From Haematococcus lacustris (Eukaryota > Chlorophyta > Chlorophyceae > Chlamydomonadales > Haematococcaceae), in contig JASKMD010000014.1 of assembly GCA_030144725.1 (NCBI GenBank), positions 189,420 through 253,419 of the forward strand: a stretch of DNA of 64,000 bases, in the 5' to 3' direction. The notes beneath the pieces are model-generated. The model searched no databases. It had not been told where the DNA came from and saw nothing but the letters and a program-made list of their open reading frames with translations. Made by a program: the position numbers and the translations under genes. This document shows positions 54,380 to 64,000 of this stretch, one piece after another (within the stretch, counting starts at the first letter, position 1; every line of letters starts with the position of its first letter).

Positions 54380-54612
54380 GACTTAGCGGTTGGCTATAAA
54401 TGGCGGTTGGCCATAATTGGCGGTTGGCTATAATTGGCGGTTGGCTGTAATTGACGGTTGGCTATAATTGACGGTTGAGACATAATTAGCCGTCGGTTGC
54501 CCTTGTTACGGCCTTTTAAGATGCGGGCAGAAACCGTTTAGATCCGGGTAAATTGAAGTTATAACCATTTAAAATGCGGGCAGAATCCGTTTAGATCCGG
54601 GTAGATTGAAGT
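54380..54612. repeat. 17-bp array and 57-bp duplication, outer right arm
   Basis: 54380-54500 holds six to seven 17-bp units. 54508-54612 holds the duplicated unit with GATCCGGGTAAATTGAAGTT. It is the inverted counterpart of 47520-47765. Confidence 0.9.
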
Positions 54613-54814
54613 TGTATCCCAGTGCTGGCTGCCTTACAGTAATGCATTGTAGTCATTGGGTACAGTAGAGCATTGTATATAAGATGACTCTGTGTCATTG
54701 TGCAGGGGCTGGAGCATGGACGAGTACCTTCATTACATCAAGGTCGTTGGACCCTATTTAGAATCTATTCTTGTTGATTCTTACATAGCATGCTGGGTGG
54801 AGGAAGGCTTCGGT

Positions 54815-57378
54815 CTAGACGTCCGTCAGGTAGTGCGTGACAACCATGCTCTTGTCCCACCTGCAGTGCTGCGCGATCTTGGACTCGTCCAACCTAGCAG
54901 AGGTGTGGGCAGCAGCTGGCAGTGGGGTGGGCAGCAGATGGCATAGGTTTGGGCTCACCCGCGCTCTTGCGTCCCCCTAGAGCCACCATGGCGGGGGGCA
55001 TGGGTGGTTTTGCCCAACCCCAGGCCAAGCGCTTCGAAGAGTCCCGTGAACTGTCGGTGCATGGTCCAATAGCTGCCTGACTTCCCCTCATCGGAGCCAG
55101 AGATGAGGGGTACTTTCGTGAACTTTTCACGGTCATGCACATAGAGCGGATCATTTTTGCTTGTAAACCAAAACACAATAGGTGTGGCAAAGGTGTGGAT
55201 AAGGATTGAGGTTTTTACAAACCGAGCACCCCCATGCAAAGCAGAAAACTCTCACCTCCTCACGAAGTAGACCCCAAGGGAATGTGCTGCACACATGTGG
55301 ACGTTGGTGTGACGCATGAATGAGAGCTTGTCCTTGGCCCCCGCCTGTGATGGGAAGAACATGCAAATAGGGAATGAACAGGGCACGGGCAGCAGCTGGC
55401 AGCGGGTTGGGCAGCAGCTGGCAGGGGCATGGGCAACAGCTGGCAGGGGCATGGGCAGCAGCTGGCAGGGGGGTGGGCAGCAGCTGGCAAGGGGGTGGGC
55501 AGCAGCTGGAAGGGGGTGAGCAACAGCTGGCAAGGGGGTGAGCATCAGCTGGCATGGGCATGGGCAGGAGCTGGAAGGGACATGGGCAGGAGCTGGCAGG
55601 GGCACGGGCAGCAGCTGGCAGGGGGGTGGGCAGCAGCTGGCAGGGGGGGGGGCAGCAGCTTGCAGGGGCATGGGCAGCAGCTGGCAGGGGCATGGGCAGC
55701 AGCTGGTAGGGGCATGGGCAGCAGCTGGCAGGGGGGTGGGCAGCAGCTGGCAGGGGGGTGGGCAGCAGCTGGCCGGGGCATGGGCAGCAGTTGGCAGGGG
55801 GGTGGGCAGCAGCTGGCAAGGGCATGGGCAGCAGCTCGCGGGGGGGTGGGCAGCAGCTTGCAGGGGGGTGGGCAGCAGCTGGCAGGGCATGGGCAGCAGC
55901 GAGCAGGGGGGTGGGCAGCAGCTAGCAAAGGGGGTGGGCAGCAGCTGGCAGGGGGGTGGGCAGCAGCTGGTAGGGGCATGGGCGGGAGCTGGCAGGGGGG
56001 TGGGCAACAGCTGGCAGGGGGGTGGGCAACAGCTGGCTGGGGGGTGGGCAGCTGCTGGCCGGGGGGTGGGCTGCAGCTGGCAGGGCGGTGGGCAGCAGCT
56101 GGCAGGGGGGTGGGCAGCAGCTGGCATTGTCACCTTGGTGGTCTTGCCGTTCTTGTAGCTTAGCTCAAACCTCATAGCCATGGATGGGCCCACGGTCTGC
56201 ACGGTCCGCACGGTCATGCCTTGTAGCAGGGTCTGCCTAAGGCTGTCACCCCTTGCTCCGTTCTGGTGCATGATTGACAGCTCCACCCTGCACCAAGGGC
56301 AGGAGCAAGGCTTGGAGGGGTAAGCTGCAAGCTGCATAGAGGGGTAGGGGGGCAAGGGGGCAGGCTCGCTGCTGGCCCGGAGCCCACAACTCACCTGAAT
56401 GTGATTGTGGTGTGGTCTGGATCTGTCAAGGTCTTTGTCATGAGGCTGTCCATGGCCTGAAGTGTGAGGGTAGCTCCATCCTTTCCGTTGATGAGCTCTC
56501 CAGGCACAGTGCATGCATGCATACATGCATGGCTTGTTATCTAAATGGCTGGTTGGTTAGGTGGATGTTGGCTGGTTAGCTGCATGGGGCCTCACCATTC
56601 CTTGTCACCATTCAACAGTAGACGGCCCAGCCCACGGTAGCTAATGTTGCAGGCTGCAATGTCCATGAGGTTGACAGACCCTTGCACCCCTTGGGTTAGG
56701 CTGTATTCCTTGTACTTGATTTGGAAGGCTGCATGAATGTGGTCCAGGGTGGGGAGGCTCTGCAATGGGCAGCGACAGGAGCAGCCTCAGCAGCAGCAGC
56801 AGCGGTAGCAGGTCACATGGGCAATGAGCAGCAGCAACAGCAGCAGTAGGGACAACTGGGCTGCTCACAAATCCGGCTTCCTGCAGAGCCGCCAGGCGCC
56901 GATCCTGCGCAGGGTTGCGTGCTGCCATTTTCTGCAGTGTCGCGTTCTCCTTGACGACCTCGCAGTGGAATAGCATGAACTGCTCTAGGCAGCTCCCAAA
57001 GTCCTTGGGATCGCATTTAGTCTACTTGCATGCACCACACCTGCGAGGAGGGGAGGGTGCTGCGAGGCTGCAGAGAGGCGCGGGGCTGCGATGGCGGCAC
57101 TATTCACCAGGTAGCGCCGGTGCCCGGACTCGCAGTTGCGCAGGCTGTTGACGCGGGCTGTTGACCCTAAGGACGCTCCCTGGCCCGACCGTGCCAAGGA
57201 CCTGCAGCCCTGTCTCCACGGTTGTGGTGACCGGCGGGTATCGCTGCCCGCAAGATTGCTTGCTGGGCCCGGCCTCTTCCCTATTGTGGAGTGAATCGTC
57301 GTCCTCGCTGCCCTCACCAGCCCGGGCTATCGCTGGGTTGACTGTTTTTGACCGCTTCCACTTATTGTGCGTGGCCAT
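54815..57378 (-). CDS. Tyrosine recombinase, Ndc10/Crypton-like, complete
   Basis: Eight exons: 57378-57202, 57021-56869, 56759-56596, 56532-56395, 56287-56134, 55344-55256, 55159-54959 and 54893-54815. All borders are GT-AG and every phase closes, for 1155 nt, i.e. 384 residues plus TAG. The N-terminus is basic (MATHNKWKRSKTVNPAIARA) with an acidic patch; exon 2 has a coiled-coil-like helix (KENATLQKMAARNPAQDRRL). The catalytic half contains FMRHTNVHMCAAHSLGVYF (candidate first Arg), GLGKTTHAPRHGGSR (H-x-x-R) and CRWDKSMVVTHYL (candidate nucleophilic Tyr), as in Ndc10-like and Crypton recombinases, which cut and rejoin DNA through a phosphotyrosine. Intron 5 is a 22-bp minisatellite. Whether it is a transposon gene or domesticated is open. 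Confidence 0.75.
55383..56128. repeat. 22-bp minisatellite filling intron 5 of the recombinase gene
   Basis: About 33 copies of GTGGGCAGCAGCTGGCAGGG and variants between exons 5 and 6. It is longer than the left-arm array. Reading frames through it (Gly-Gln-Gln-Leu-Ala-Gly type) are artefacts. Confidence 0.96.
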
Positions 57379-58884
57379 TGCACTGGCCACTACCGAAGCG
57401 CGCAGGGAGCTGCAACGTTAAGTGGGTTAGAGCGGGGACGGACTTTCGCTGCTCGGGGGTGGTTCTCAGTGGTTCGGGAGTGATTGGGCGCCCGGTTTAA
57501 ACATGCAAGTTACCTTTACCATATGATTCATCTCTCACTCACTCATGTAGACTGAGGTTTAGACCTCTCGTTTGAGCAATATCCAACCAATAAGTCCTGG
57601 CAGGTCACCATTGAAACATGTTCCATTCGACTGTGGACACACCCATGAAACCGCGGCTGCGTCCCCACATAGTCCACTTGTTTACCAATGGCTAGGAGAG
57701 GGGTGTCATAAAGGCCGGAGCATGTGTGAAGCTGGTACGAAGCATGCAAATGCGTGGGGCTAACCCACACAGATACTCGTCAGACATTGCGTACTAAGTC
57801 GGGGAAGGTGTTTTGCTTGGCACTCTCAACCTTGGAAGGTGCTACCGCGTCATGTGGGGCTTCTCAAGATTGATGCCTGATTGGGTTAGGAGGCTACCCT
57901 TGGGTTAGGAGTGGACCCTACCTCTAGCCATGTCTAGGCTTCAAGTTGCCTTCCATGTGTCCCTCTTTAGACCCTACGAGGGCAACTTCGGTTGTGCGCC
58001 CCATAGATGCATTAGGCTGCTTGGATGACTCTCCATGATATGAGGTGGAACACAAACTGATGCAGGAAATGCAGGGAGTACCTCGTTAAGTAGAAGGTTG
58101 ATGGTGACCCGAGCAACAACTTGAGCAACAACCAAAGTCTAGCTGATGCCTCTGCCTATGTAAACATGTACAAGGCTCAGAATGGGTTGCTCTTATGTAA
58201 GTGTGGAACATGGGCTTCAAGAAATTACACTTGTTGTTTTGCATGCATGCTATGTGCTAGTGTATTAATGGTCTCAATTGCTCATGTGAGCTAAGCCGAG
58301 TGGAGGTCCATGGTGACCTCAGCCATCAGGAGAGTGACCTTCATGCCAATCCTGCATTAGCAGACAAACTGCTAGTGTCACTACTTAAGAAGAAGAGGAA
58401 GAAGAAATAGAGAAAAGGAGACTACTCCGTTATCCACCGGCGTGCATGTAGGGAGGAGCTACCACCTGTAGGGGGCGCAGCCTGCTCCCACCGTGTGTTG
58501 GGAAATACAGGGAAATAGTAACCGAGGCCTGCCTAAGGGGTAGGCACGTCAATGGTCAAATGGCTTGTACTGTTGTCTATCATATGGGTTCGATCCTAAG
58601 GGGCCGTTATCCTAAGGGGGCATTCTATGTCCTAGCCTGGTTGCGTATCATATGGGTTCGATTTTTAGGGGCCATTCCATGTCCTAGCCTGGTTGCGTTG
58701 CAACCGTTAGTTATCTGTAACAACGTTAAAACAAGGCATGGTACACACATGTTAGGAAGATTTTGATTTCCCTGAACACTACAGGCTCAGTCTCAGCTGT
58801 GGCTTATGAACAGCGCATCCACCAACGGAAACATAGGCCTAACAGCCATGTGTTGCAGTCTTGGATTGCAACGCGATGCATACC
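57379..58884. other. No gene recognised
   Basis: Moderate GC and short ORFs only. 58578-58697 contains two imperfect copies (68 and 52 bp) of a unit with TATCATATGGGTTCGAT and TCCTAGCCTGGTTGCG. 58390-58500 has a purine-rich stretch followed by a segment related to 16.71-16.83 kb (inverted), a diverged dispersed repeat. Confidence 0.5.
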
Positions 58885-61800
58885 TCAGTTGCTTCCTCCT
58901 CGAGCTGCAGACATGCACACCAACAGCGGCTTTAGCACGTCCACCAGGCGCTGGTAGTCATGCGGGGTGTTGTAGATCTGGGCGGACAGCCGCACCCACA
59001 GCGAACCCTCCCACCTCACCACCGGCACCTGCGCAACCCCAACAACACGGCTGTAGCTCTCTTCCCTTTCATGCAGATCACAATGCACAGGACCCTCACC
59101 TCCCTTCCTCACCTTGCCTTCCCCTCTTTCAACAAGGACACAATCACATTCAAGATGTGTCACTCTCACAACAACACGGGTGTGGCTCTTGCCCTCTGCA
59201 ACCCTGTGTGCCATGCTTGTTGCCGCACTCCATCACCACCCGACCCCTACCCTGACCCTAGCCCCAGGCTGTCTAACCTTCTAGCCCTGACCTCCTGATC
59301 CCCTGACCCTTGGCCGCGGCACTGCAGCCCTGTATGTCACATTGCCTCACGCACTCCATCTTGGGTTAGGGTAACCCTAACCCTAACCCTAACCCTAACC
59401 CTAACCCTAACCCTAACCCTAACCCTAACCCTAACCCTAACCCTAACCCTAACCCTAACCCTAACCCTAACCCTAACTCTAACCCTAACCCTAACCCTAA
59501 CCCTAACCCTAACCCACCCACCCCGCACTCCATGTCCATCATGGCAACTGTGAGGTACCCCCAACCTACCTTGGCCCCCAAGAAGATGAAGAAGATGATG
59601 AAAAAGAGCACTATGACATCGCCAGCGTGTGTTAAGAGAGGCGAGGGTGGTCTCCCTCCACCCACCCTAAGAGCTAAAGACCCCTCAGCCCCCACTCCTA
59701 GCCTCTGCCCCCGCCCTGAGTCTGAAGCTGCCACCCCACCCCACCGGCACACTAGCCACCCCATCGTCACACCACCGTCACCCCACCGTCACACCACCGT
59801 CACCCCACCGTCACCCCACCGTCACCCCACCGTCACCCCACCGTCACCCCACCGTCACCCCACCGTCACACCACCGTCACCCCACCGTCACACCACCGTC
59901 ACCCCACCGTCACCCCACCGTCACACCACCGTCACCCCACCGTCACACCACCGTCACCCCACCGTCACACCACCGTCACCCCACCGTCACCCCACCGTCA
60001 CACCACCGTCACCCCACCGCCACACCAGACAGCCTGCACAGCCAGCGCCGCCCCCCTACCCAGCCGTCTGAACCACCTCCCACCTCAATGCCGTGCTGCT
60101 GGCGTAGCATGTCATGCAGCTCTCCGGCTGAGGAGGTGGAGGCGGCGGGGTATGCAGGCAGGGGCGGCAGCCGCACCGCCAGCATTCCGGCGTTGCCTCC
60201 CTGTCCATCCCCACCTACTATGGCTGGCGAGCTCAGCCCATCGCCCTGCATGCACCCAGCATGGGGACGACAAGAGTGAGAGCTGGGCATGTAAGAGTGA
60301 GAGCTGAGCAGGCCAAAGTGAGAGCTGGGCAGGTCTGAGTGAGAGCTGGGCTAGCCAGAGTGAGATCCAGCTTGCGAAGACATGGGTTGGTGGCAGAGGG
60401 GTGAGGCTGACGAGTGATGTGAGGAAAGGCACCCGTGGTTGGCTGTACTCCTGCTGCCCTCCCCTGCACCCACTCCCTCCGCTACCCTGCCACTGCCCTT
60501 CTTACTGCCCTTCCCCACCCTGCCTGCCCCTTCACTCTCCTGGTGCACAGCTCCTCTACAGGCCACTGCAGCACGTGCTTAGCAATGGCGGTTTTTACTC
60601 GTCCTTTCATCTCCCTCGGCCCCCCGCTGCTCTCACGCTCCCACCCCTGACCTGCCCTTGACCTTCTTGACCCCTGATCTGCCCCTGCCCTTGCTGGCCC
60701 CTCACCTGCTCCCCCCCTGCCGCCAGCTGGTCGCGCAGGCTGTTGGCCGCCTCCAGCACCAGGGCTGAGTTGTGGCAGGCCACCCTGGAAGGTCCCAGGG
60801 CTTGGAGCACTGCCAGGCAGGCGGGGGCAGCTAGCCAGGCGCTGGGGCTCTGGGTGCCCTGAGGGTGGCGCACAGCAGCAGGGGTGGAAGGGGTGGGGCA
60901 CAGCAGCAGGGGTGGGGGGGGGGGCACAGCAGCAGGGGTGTGGGGGGGGGGCACAGCAGCAGGGGTGGGGGGGGGGCACAGCAGCAGGGGTGGGGGGGGG
61001 ACACAGCAGCAGGGGTGGGGGGGGGGGCACAGCAGCAGGGGTGGGGGGGGGGGGCACAGCAGCAGGGGTGGGGGGGGGGCACAGTAGCAGGGGTGTGGGG
61101 GGGGGCACAGCAGCAGGGGTGTGGGGGGGGGCACAGCAGCAGGGGTGGAAGGGGTGGGGCACAGCAGCAGGGGTGGGGGGGGGGGCACAGCAGCAGGGGT
61201 GGGGGGGGGACACAGCAGCAGGGGTGGGGGGGGGGCACAGCAGCAGGGGTGGGGGGGGGACACAGCAGCAGGGGTGGGGGGGGGGACACAGCAGCAGAGG
61301 TGTGGGGGGGGGCACAGCAGCAGAGGTGTGGGGGGGGGCACAGCAGCAGGGGTGGGGGGTGGGGGGCACAGCAGCAGGGGTGGGGGGTAGGGAAACGTTG
61401 GGCCGGGGAAGGAGGGGAGGGAAGGGCTGGTCTGGCCGAGTGCTTTGGGTTGAGTTGGTGCCTAAGGCTAGACTGGGCTGGGCTGAGGTCTTGAATGGCT
61501 GCAAGAGGCTGTAAGGGGCTTGAGAGGGACGACGCGGTATGGATATACGTGAGATGGAAGGGGTCAGGGGTTGGGGGGTGGAGCTGAGTGGGACGGCTGA
61601 AAAGGGGGGGGCAAGCAGCGTGGAGGGGCAAGCAGCAGGGGTGAGCAGCAGGGGTGAGCAGCAGGGGTGAGCAGCAGGGGGGAGTTTGTTAAGAGTTAGG
61701 GGAGGGCGCGGGGGAGGGGGGGTGGAGGGGCAGGCAGCAGAGGTTCGGGGGGGGGGGGGGTAAGTTTGTTGTGCAGGAGCCGGCCTGGACGGTGATGCTA

Positions 61801-63660
61801 AGGAACAGCCTCTGCTGGCCCCCACTAGCACATAGTCACACATCTCACAGCAAATTTGAGTGGCTCCATGTGTGACCACGCAGCCTTGAACGGTGCACAT
61901 GACGTCAGGTCGTCCACATGAGCGGTCCAAGACCAAGCTGCCCCGCTGCCCCGCTGCCCTGCCCACCTGCCAAAGGAACTCTGCCCTGAAGCCTTGCCCA
62001 TAGCCGTGGCTGGTGACAAGCGGCAGTAGGCCCGACTGCACTCGGGGATGGGCCCACAGGAAGGCGGCGCCCTTTGGGCAGCAGCCCCACTTGTGCCTGC
62101 AGGCAAAAAGTGGAACAAGCAGGAGGCAGGCTGCAGCCTTGCCTGCCGCAGCTGCTGCCGCTGCCGCTGCTGCTGCTGCCGCAACTGCTGCCCTGCCTCC
62201 TCCCTTCCCAGGTGTGGTTACCTTCCATGGCTTGGGAGGCATGTGAGGTCATTGTGCTTGGTAGCTGCTTCAAACCCACCGCCAACCCACCACCTTCCCA
62301 CTACCTACCCACCACCTTCCCACCACCTACTGGACTGTCAACATAGGCAGCTTTGACTGAAGCCGGCTATCCGCCCTCAGTACCTAGCACTGAACTATGG
62401 TGGCACACGCTGCTGCACCAAGGGTGTAAGGCAGGAGGAGAACAGGAACGAAAAACGTTGTGTAAAAAGAGTTGCGGCGCATCTCACAGATTGCTAGTGT
62501 AATAATCCACGCCCAAACTCGGTACGTCCAGGTCAGGAACGGAGCCGAATGCGTGAGCTCCGTCGAGAAGCACGCGAGCACCCATCTGCGCAGGCCAGCA
62601 ACCGCCGGTCATACTTTTTGAAGCCTGCCTCCGACGTCAGCTTTCCACCGCGCTATCTAGGCTCGCGTCTGATGCTTCCGCGGCACCCACCTGCCTGCAC
62701 ACCTCCACCAGCTCCTTCACCGGCAAGATGACGGGCGGGAAGCTGATCACGTGATCCAGGATCGCCAGGGCAAGCCGGCCAGGCGCGACTGCCGCCACGG
62801 CGCGCCGCATTGTCGCGATGACAGTGCGAGGGTCGGGGCTTAAGTCCGCCGCAGTGAGGTTGACGAGCAGCAGGCGGGCCCCGCTCCTCGCAGCTATCCG
62901 GGCCGCAGCACTGCGCACCTGCAAAAGCAACGCAGGGGGCAGGGACAAGTGCAGGCCACGTTCTGCTCAACTAACTCGCTGAGCCCTTGCTGCAGTGAAA
63001 GGACCCTGGAGATGGCCGTCGCTGCACTTGCTGGCTTCCCCCTTCACGCCTTTTCTCACTCCCCCCCCACTCCCTCCTCACACTACCCTCATTTTCCTTT
63101 ACACTCCTCTGGCCCAGGGCCTACCGCAGGGTAGGTGGTGTTCATGACCAAGATGACGTCCCCCTTGCGCAGAGGCAGGCTGTGGAGCACAGCGTTGACG
63201 GCGGTGGTGGCGTTGGTGACAGGCACCACGTCAGCGGGCTCAGCGCCCACCCAGCGAGCCACTTGGGCCACCGCTTGCCACCAGGCCTGCATCAGGACGT
63301 GTCAGACGCGGCAGGACGTCTGGGAGAGGCCCGGTAAGCTAAGGTGTTGACCAGTCTGTCATAGGGCAAGTGAGTAGTCTCACGAGGAGGCAGGAGTATG
63401 CTGAGGTGTTCGCCAGTCTGCCATAGGGCATGTGGGTAGCTCACAAGGGAACAGGGGTGGGGTTGGGGTCAGGCGAATGTCAGGCGGGTGTGGCAGGGGT
63501 CAAGGTGTGTGCTGGTAGGGGTCAGGGTCAGGGTCGGGTCGGCTCCACTCACCCCTGATGCCATCAGTCTCCATGAACCTGACTGGCTGCGCCTCCAGCT
63601 GCAGCTGGTACCAATGAGCCACATCCATGCCCAGCCTGCTGGCAGGGCAGATCGCAGCAC
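58885..63660 (-). CDS. Class V PLP enzyme (isopenicillin-N-epimerase / cysteine desulfhydrase-like)
   Basis: Exons in order: about 63655-63553 (LGMDVAHWYQLQLEAQPVRF); 63286-63125 (WVGAEPADVVPVTNATTAVN); 62918-62691 (LALAILDHVISFPPVILPVK); 62585-62488 (GARVLLDGAHAFGSVPDLD); 62096-61967 (HKWGCCPKGAAFLWAHP, whose Lys is the expected PLP Schiff-base residue); 60858-60706 (GTQSPSAWLAAPACLAVLQ); 60245-60084; 59028-58885 (LWVRLSAQIYNTPHDYQRL, stop TGA). The junctions LH-KWG and LWQ-GTQ close in phase. The motif order matches class V aminotransferases of the isopenicillin-N-epimerase group, which includes plant L-cysteine desulfhydrase releasing H2S from cysteine; the exact substrate is undetermined. 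The N-terminus probably lies beyond the first exon or the window edge, and the first junction phase is unresolved. Confidence 0.82.
59361..59516. repeat. Interstitial telomere-type repeat (CCCTAA)n
   Basis: About 24 CCCTAA units with a single variant (CTCTAA), preceded by an inverted TTAGGG, so the left border reads GGGTTAGGGTAACCCTAACC. It lies in the last intron of the class V enzyme gene, not at a chromosome end. Confidence 0.98.
59760..60028. repeat. 11-bp minisatellite (CCGTCACCCCA)n
   Basis: About 24 units of CCGTCACCCCA alternating with CCGTCACACCA, in the same intron as the telomeric tract. Confidence 0.96.
60874..61385. repeat. ~25-bp minisatellite (GGCACAGCAGCAGGGGTGGG)n
   Basis: About 20 copies of GCACAGCAGCAGGGGTG followed by 6-10 G, including a longer higher-order duplication (GGAAGGGGTGGGGCACAGCA at about 60888 and 61147). 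It lies in the intron between exons 61967 and 60858. Confidence 0.96.
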
Positions 63661-64000
63661 AGCTTGTGAAGAGGCGTGGTGAGGTGAGGGGTCAGGGGTC
63701 AGGGGTCAGGGGGGAGAGGGTCAGGCTCACGGTGAAGGAGTGGGGGGGTGACGGGTGTGAAGGCAGGGTCGCTATTCACCCTACTAGGCGCTGTGTGGGC
63801 CGAGCAGCAAAGCAATGAGGCTGGGTCAGGTGGAGAGAAGGGAAGAGGGTGGAGGGAAAAAAAGTGGTACAGAGCAGGGTGGCTAAACCCCCCCCTCCCT
63901 CCCTCCTCCCTCCTCCCTCCTCCCTCCTCCCTCCTCCCTCCTCCCTCCTCCTCCTCCCTCCTCCCTCCACCCTCCTCCCTCCTCCCTCCTCCCTCCTCCC
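63661..64000. repeat. Window end: GGGGTCA run and (CTCC)n pyrimidine tract
   Basis: 63688-63715 holds tandem GGTCAGG units and 63888-64000 is an almost pure CCTCCCT/CTCC tract running off the window. No exon could be recognised here, although the first exon of the class V enzyme is expected upstream of 63655. Confidence 0.85.

Larger units (their letters stand above)
46218..56133. repeat. Large imperfect palindrome with diverged arms
   Basis: Left arm about 46218-49912 and right arm 49942-56133 are inverted copies around a 29-bp spacer (49913-49941). Matching blocks, left to right arm: 48300-49912 with 49942-51590; 47640-48300 with 52140-52800 and, more diverged, with about 54000-54500; 46756-47640 with 54500-55390; and the 22-bp minisatellites. 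The arms differ by substitutions and by insertions confined to the right arm (MITE at 51658, 21-bp array, about 1.2 kb at 52.83-54.0 kb). They are therefore not a simple duplicated read. The outer edges are minisatellite arrays within a recombinase-gene intron. Confidence 0.9.

Noticed and set aside
46218..56133. Palindrome as a simple assembly or chimeric-read artefact
   Set aside because: The arms differ by many substitutions, separate disabling mutations and arm-specific insertions, which a duplicated read would not show.
59361..59516. Chromosome end (true telomere)
   Set aside because: Coding exons of one gene lie on both sides and the sequence continues for kilobases.
60482..62242. 586-residue minus-strand ORF
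   Set aside because: It reads through two real exons of the class V enzyme but otherwise consists of intron and minisatellite sequence.

Overview
The window is eukaryotic nuclear DNA, most probably from a green alga of the Chlamydomonadales. The reasons are very GC-rich genes cut by many short GT-AG introns, dense G/C-rich micro- and minisatellites, Ala/Ser/Gly-rich insertions in proteins, and protein families typical of volvocine algae. A human-type (CCCTAA)n tract at 59.36-59.52 kb fits lineages such as Haematococcus that are reported to use TTAGGG telomeres; this taxonomic reading is inference. The sequence is draft quality. Two gaps of exactly 500 N (6380-6879 and 36166-36665) look like placeholders, and several convincing exons change frame at G/C homopolymers.

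Layout. 1-3.65 kb holds a Ty3/gypsy reverse-transcriptase fragment (+) facing a gypsy-type gag gene (-), then an unrecognised gene fragment. 5.4-7.3 kb (-) is a CCCH zinc finger joined to a CCR4-like EEP nuclease domain, interrupted by the first gap. 9.2-14.0 kb (-) is an F-box/leucine-rich-repeat gene. 14-17 kb shows no recognisable gene. 17-24 kb (-) is a membrane-anchored FkbM-family methyltransferase, possibly with further C-terminal exons at 17-18.7 kb. It is divergent, by 198 bp, from a TPR gene at 24.15-29.56 kb (+) that resembles the ribosomal protein L4 assembly chaperone Acl4. 30.18-36.2 kb is an apparently intact Ty1/copia retrotransposon (-) with almost identical LTRs. 36.7-43.9 kb (-) carries the N-terminal part of a WD40 plus Sec39-like protein (NBAS/MIP2 type), loaded with tandem repeats and a short retroposon.

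44.3-57.4 kb is the unusual part. After a 630-bp (GCCCCC)n tract and a hAT-type MITE with a perfect 8-bp target duplication comes a large, imperfect palindrome (about 46.22-56.13 kb) around a 29-bp spacer at 49.91-49.94 kb. Each arm carries a decayed copy of an unknown gene reading outward from the centre, 17-bp and 21-bp tandem arrays, and the 3' exons of a tyrosine-recombinase gene. Only the right arm continues into the complete gene: eight exons, 384 codons, Ndc10/Crypton-like, with all exon phases consistent. The outer edge of the palindrome falls inside that gene's minisatellite-filled intron 5. The right arm also holds a second MITE and about 1.2 kb of extra sequence with a possible 86-aa gene.

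58.9 kb to beyond about 63.6 kb (-) is a class V, PLP-dependent aminotransferase-like gene (isopenicillin-N-epimerase / L-cysteine desulfhydrase type). Its introns hold the telomeric tract and two large minisatellites. The chromosomal genes look like independent housekeeping or regulatory loci and no operon logic applies. The shared theme is repeat invasion of introns and recombination between repeats.
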